Source of the DNA: Loxodes magnus
Lineage: Eukaryota; Ciliophora; Karyorelictea; Loxodida; Loxodidae
Direction of reading: 5' to 3'
Length of the DNA stretch: 64,000 nucleotides
Assembly (NCBI GenBank): GCA_946699065.1
Contig: CAMPDV010000690.1
Location: forward strand, 1 to 64,000
Shown piece by piece: positions 63,301 to 64,000 of this stretch. A program made the translations under genes and the position numbers. Under the pieces are notes generated by a model. The model ran no database searches, was not told the DNA's origin, and worked only from the letters and a program-made list of their open reading frames with translations. Each line of letters starts with the position of its first letter. Position 1 is the first letter of the stretch.

Positions 63301-64000
63301 AGCAATATAATATAGATTTGTATATAATAATAGAATTAAGTTTTTATCTTTAAATAATCTAGAATAATTTAGGTATTATTAATTAGAAATGATAATTACA
63401 AAAATAACATAAATAATAAATATAATATTAGTTTGCTATAAAAGAGAAAGTTATCTAAATGTATTAATTATAACTAATCTAATATCTAAATTAAAGAGAA
63501 ATTAATTAATAACTAATAAAGCTAAAAGGATAAAATATTAAGTATTTAATAGACATAATTAAACATATTAAAGCTTATTTTAATAATAAAATTAAATATT
63601 ACTATTTAATAATTGTAAGATAAAATTAGTGATACACCATTTATAGTTAGTTTAAATATTTACTTTCTACTACTTATATTTATTACATTTATATATTTTG
63701 CTTAGAATCAACATTATAATAAATTATATTAGTTTATTATTATAAGAGAGACCTTTATAAATAAAAAGTTTTAATTAAATAGTAGTAAGAAAGTGGACAA
63801 TTAAAAGAGTTTATATTATAGATTCTAAAAATGCTTTGTTTTAAATAATTTGATGTTTTTTAATATTTATTCAAACTAATTAATAAGAAACTTATTTTTA
63901 TTTACTTTTTTTTAATTAGTAAAAAGCTTAAATAAATCCTTTTTTGATTAAATGTAAGTGAAAAGTTATAATTAATAGCAATAGCCTTAAAAAATGCTAA
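63301..64000 (+). repeat. Start of tandem unit C, cut by the window edge
   Basis: The last 700 bases repeat the first 700 of units A and B, starting at AGCAATATAATATAG. The window ends about 400 bases before the expected WD40 start codon. This shows that the array has at least three copies in the same orientation. C resembles A more than B at the very start, because B lacks the first 30 or so bases. Confidence 0.9.

Noticed and set aside
1-64000. Mitochondrial or bacterial origin
   Set aside because: The gene content (WD40, TKL-like kinase, spliceosomal-type intron, APE-type LINEs) is nuclear and eukaryotic. No rRNA, tRNA or respiratory gene was seen.

Overview
The window reads as nuclear DNA of a ciliate that has reassigned all three standard stop codons. 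It is extremely AT-rich, and almost nothing is open under the standard code. Recognisable proteins appear once TAA and TAG are read as Gln and internal TGA as Trp. TGA stands at invariant Trp positions of WD40 blades, of the LINE endonuclease motif (NETW) and of reverse transcriptase (NWxPISL). At several sites one duplicate has TGG where its partner has TGA. Intact genes still appear to end at a TGA. This fits the karyorelict code (as in Loxodes) best; Condylostoma's code is the main alternative. I cannot name the species. With no unambiguous stop codon, open-frame length is weak evidence, so I relied on motifs, paralogue comparison and scarcity of TGA.

The backbone is a direct tandem array of a roughly 22-24 kb unit: unit A (194-39244), unit B (39245-63300) and the start of unit C (63301 to the end). 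In order, each full unit carries a 7-blade WD40 gene with a tiny intron (decayed in A, intact in B), a long AT-rich 3' flank with a recurring GCTCAGC motif, a GC-rich SINE-like element, a decayed coiled-coil/'NAI'/WD40 gene, many kilobases with no recognised gene, and a decayed P-loop/coiled-coil/transmembrane gene. Unit A also has a 17.5 kb block (4978-22435) absent from B. That block holds a rearranged LINE fragment, a minus-strand LINE (LINE-B) cut by a plus-strand LINE (LINE-A), an intact kinase-NAI-WD40 fusion gene, a LINE ORF1, and two 257/262 bp direct repeats. Unit B has its own insertions, two short ORF1-only retroelements with clear target-site duplications.

The units act as each other's empty sites, so several insertions can be dated as later than the unit duplication. 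The SINE-like element in A shares its 3' tail with LINE-A, which suggests it uses that LINE's machinery. The host genes (kinase, NAI linker, near-identical WD40 blades, P-loop protein) resemble in architecture the fast-evolving sensor or NLR-like repertoires of fungi and ciliates. That functional reading is inference.
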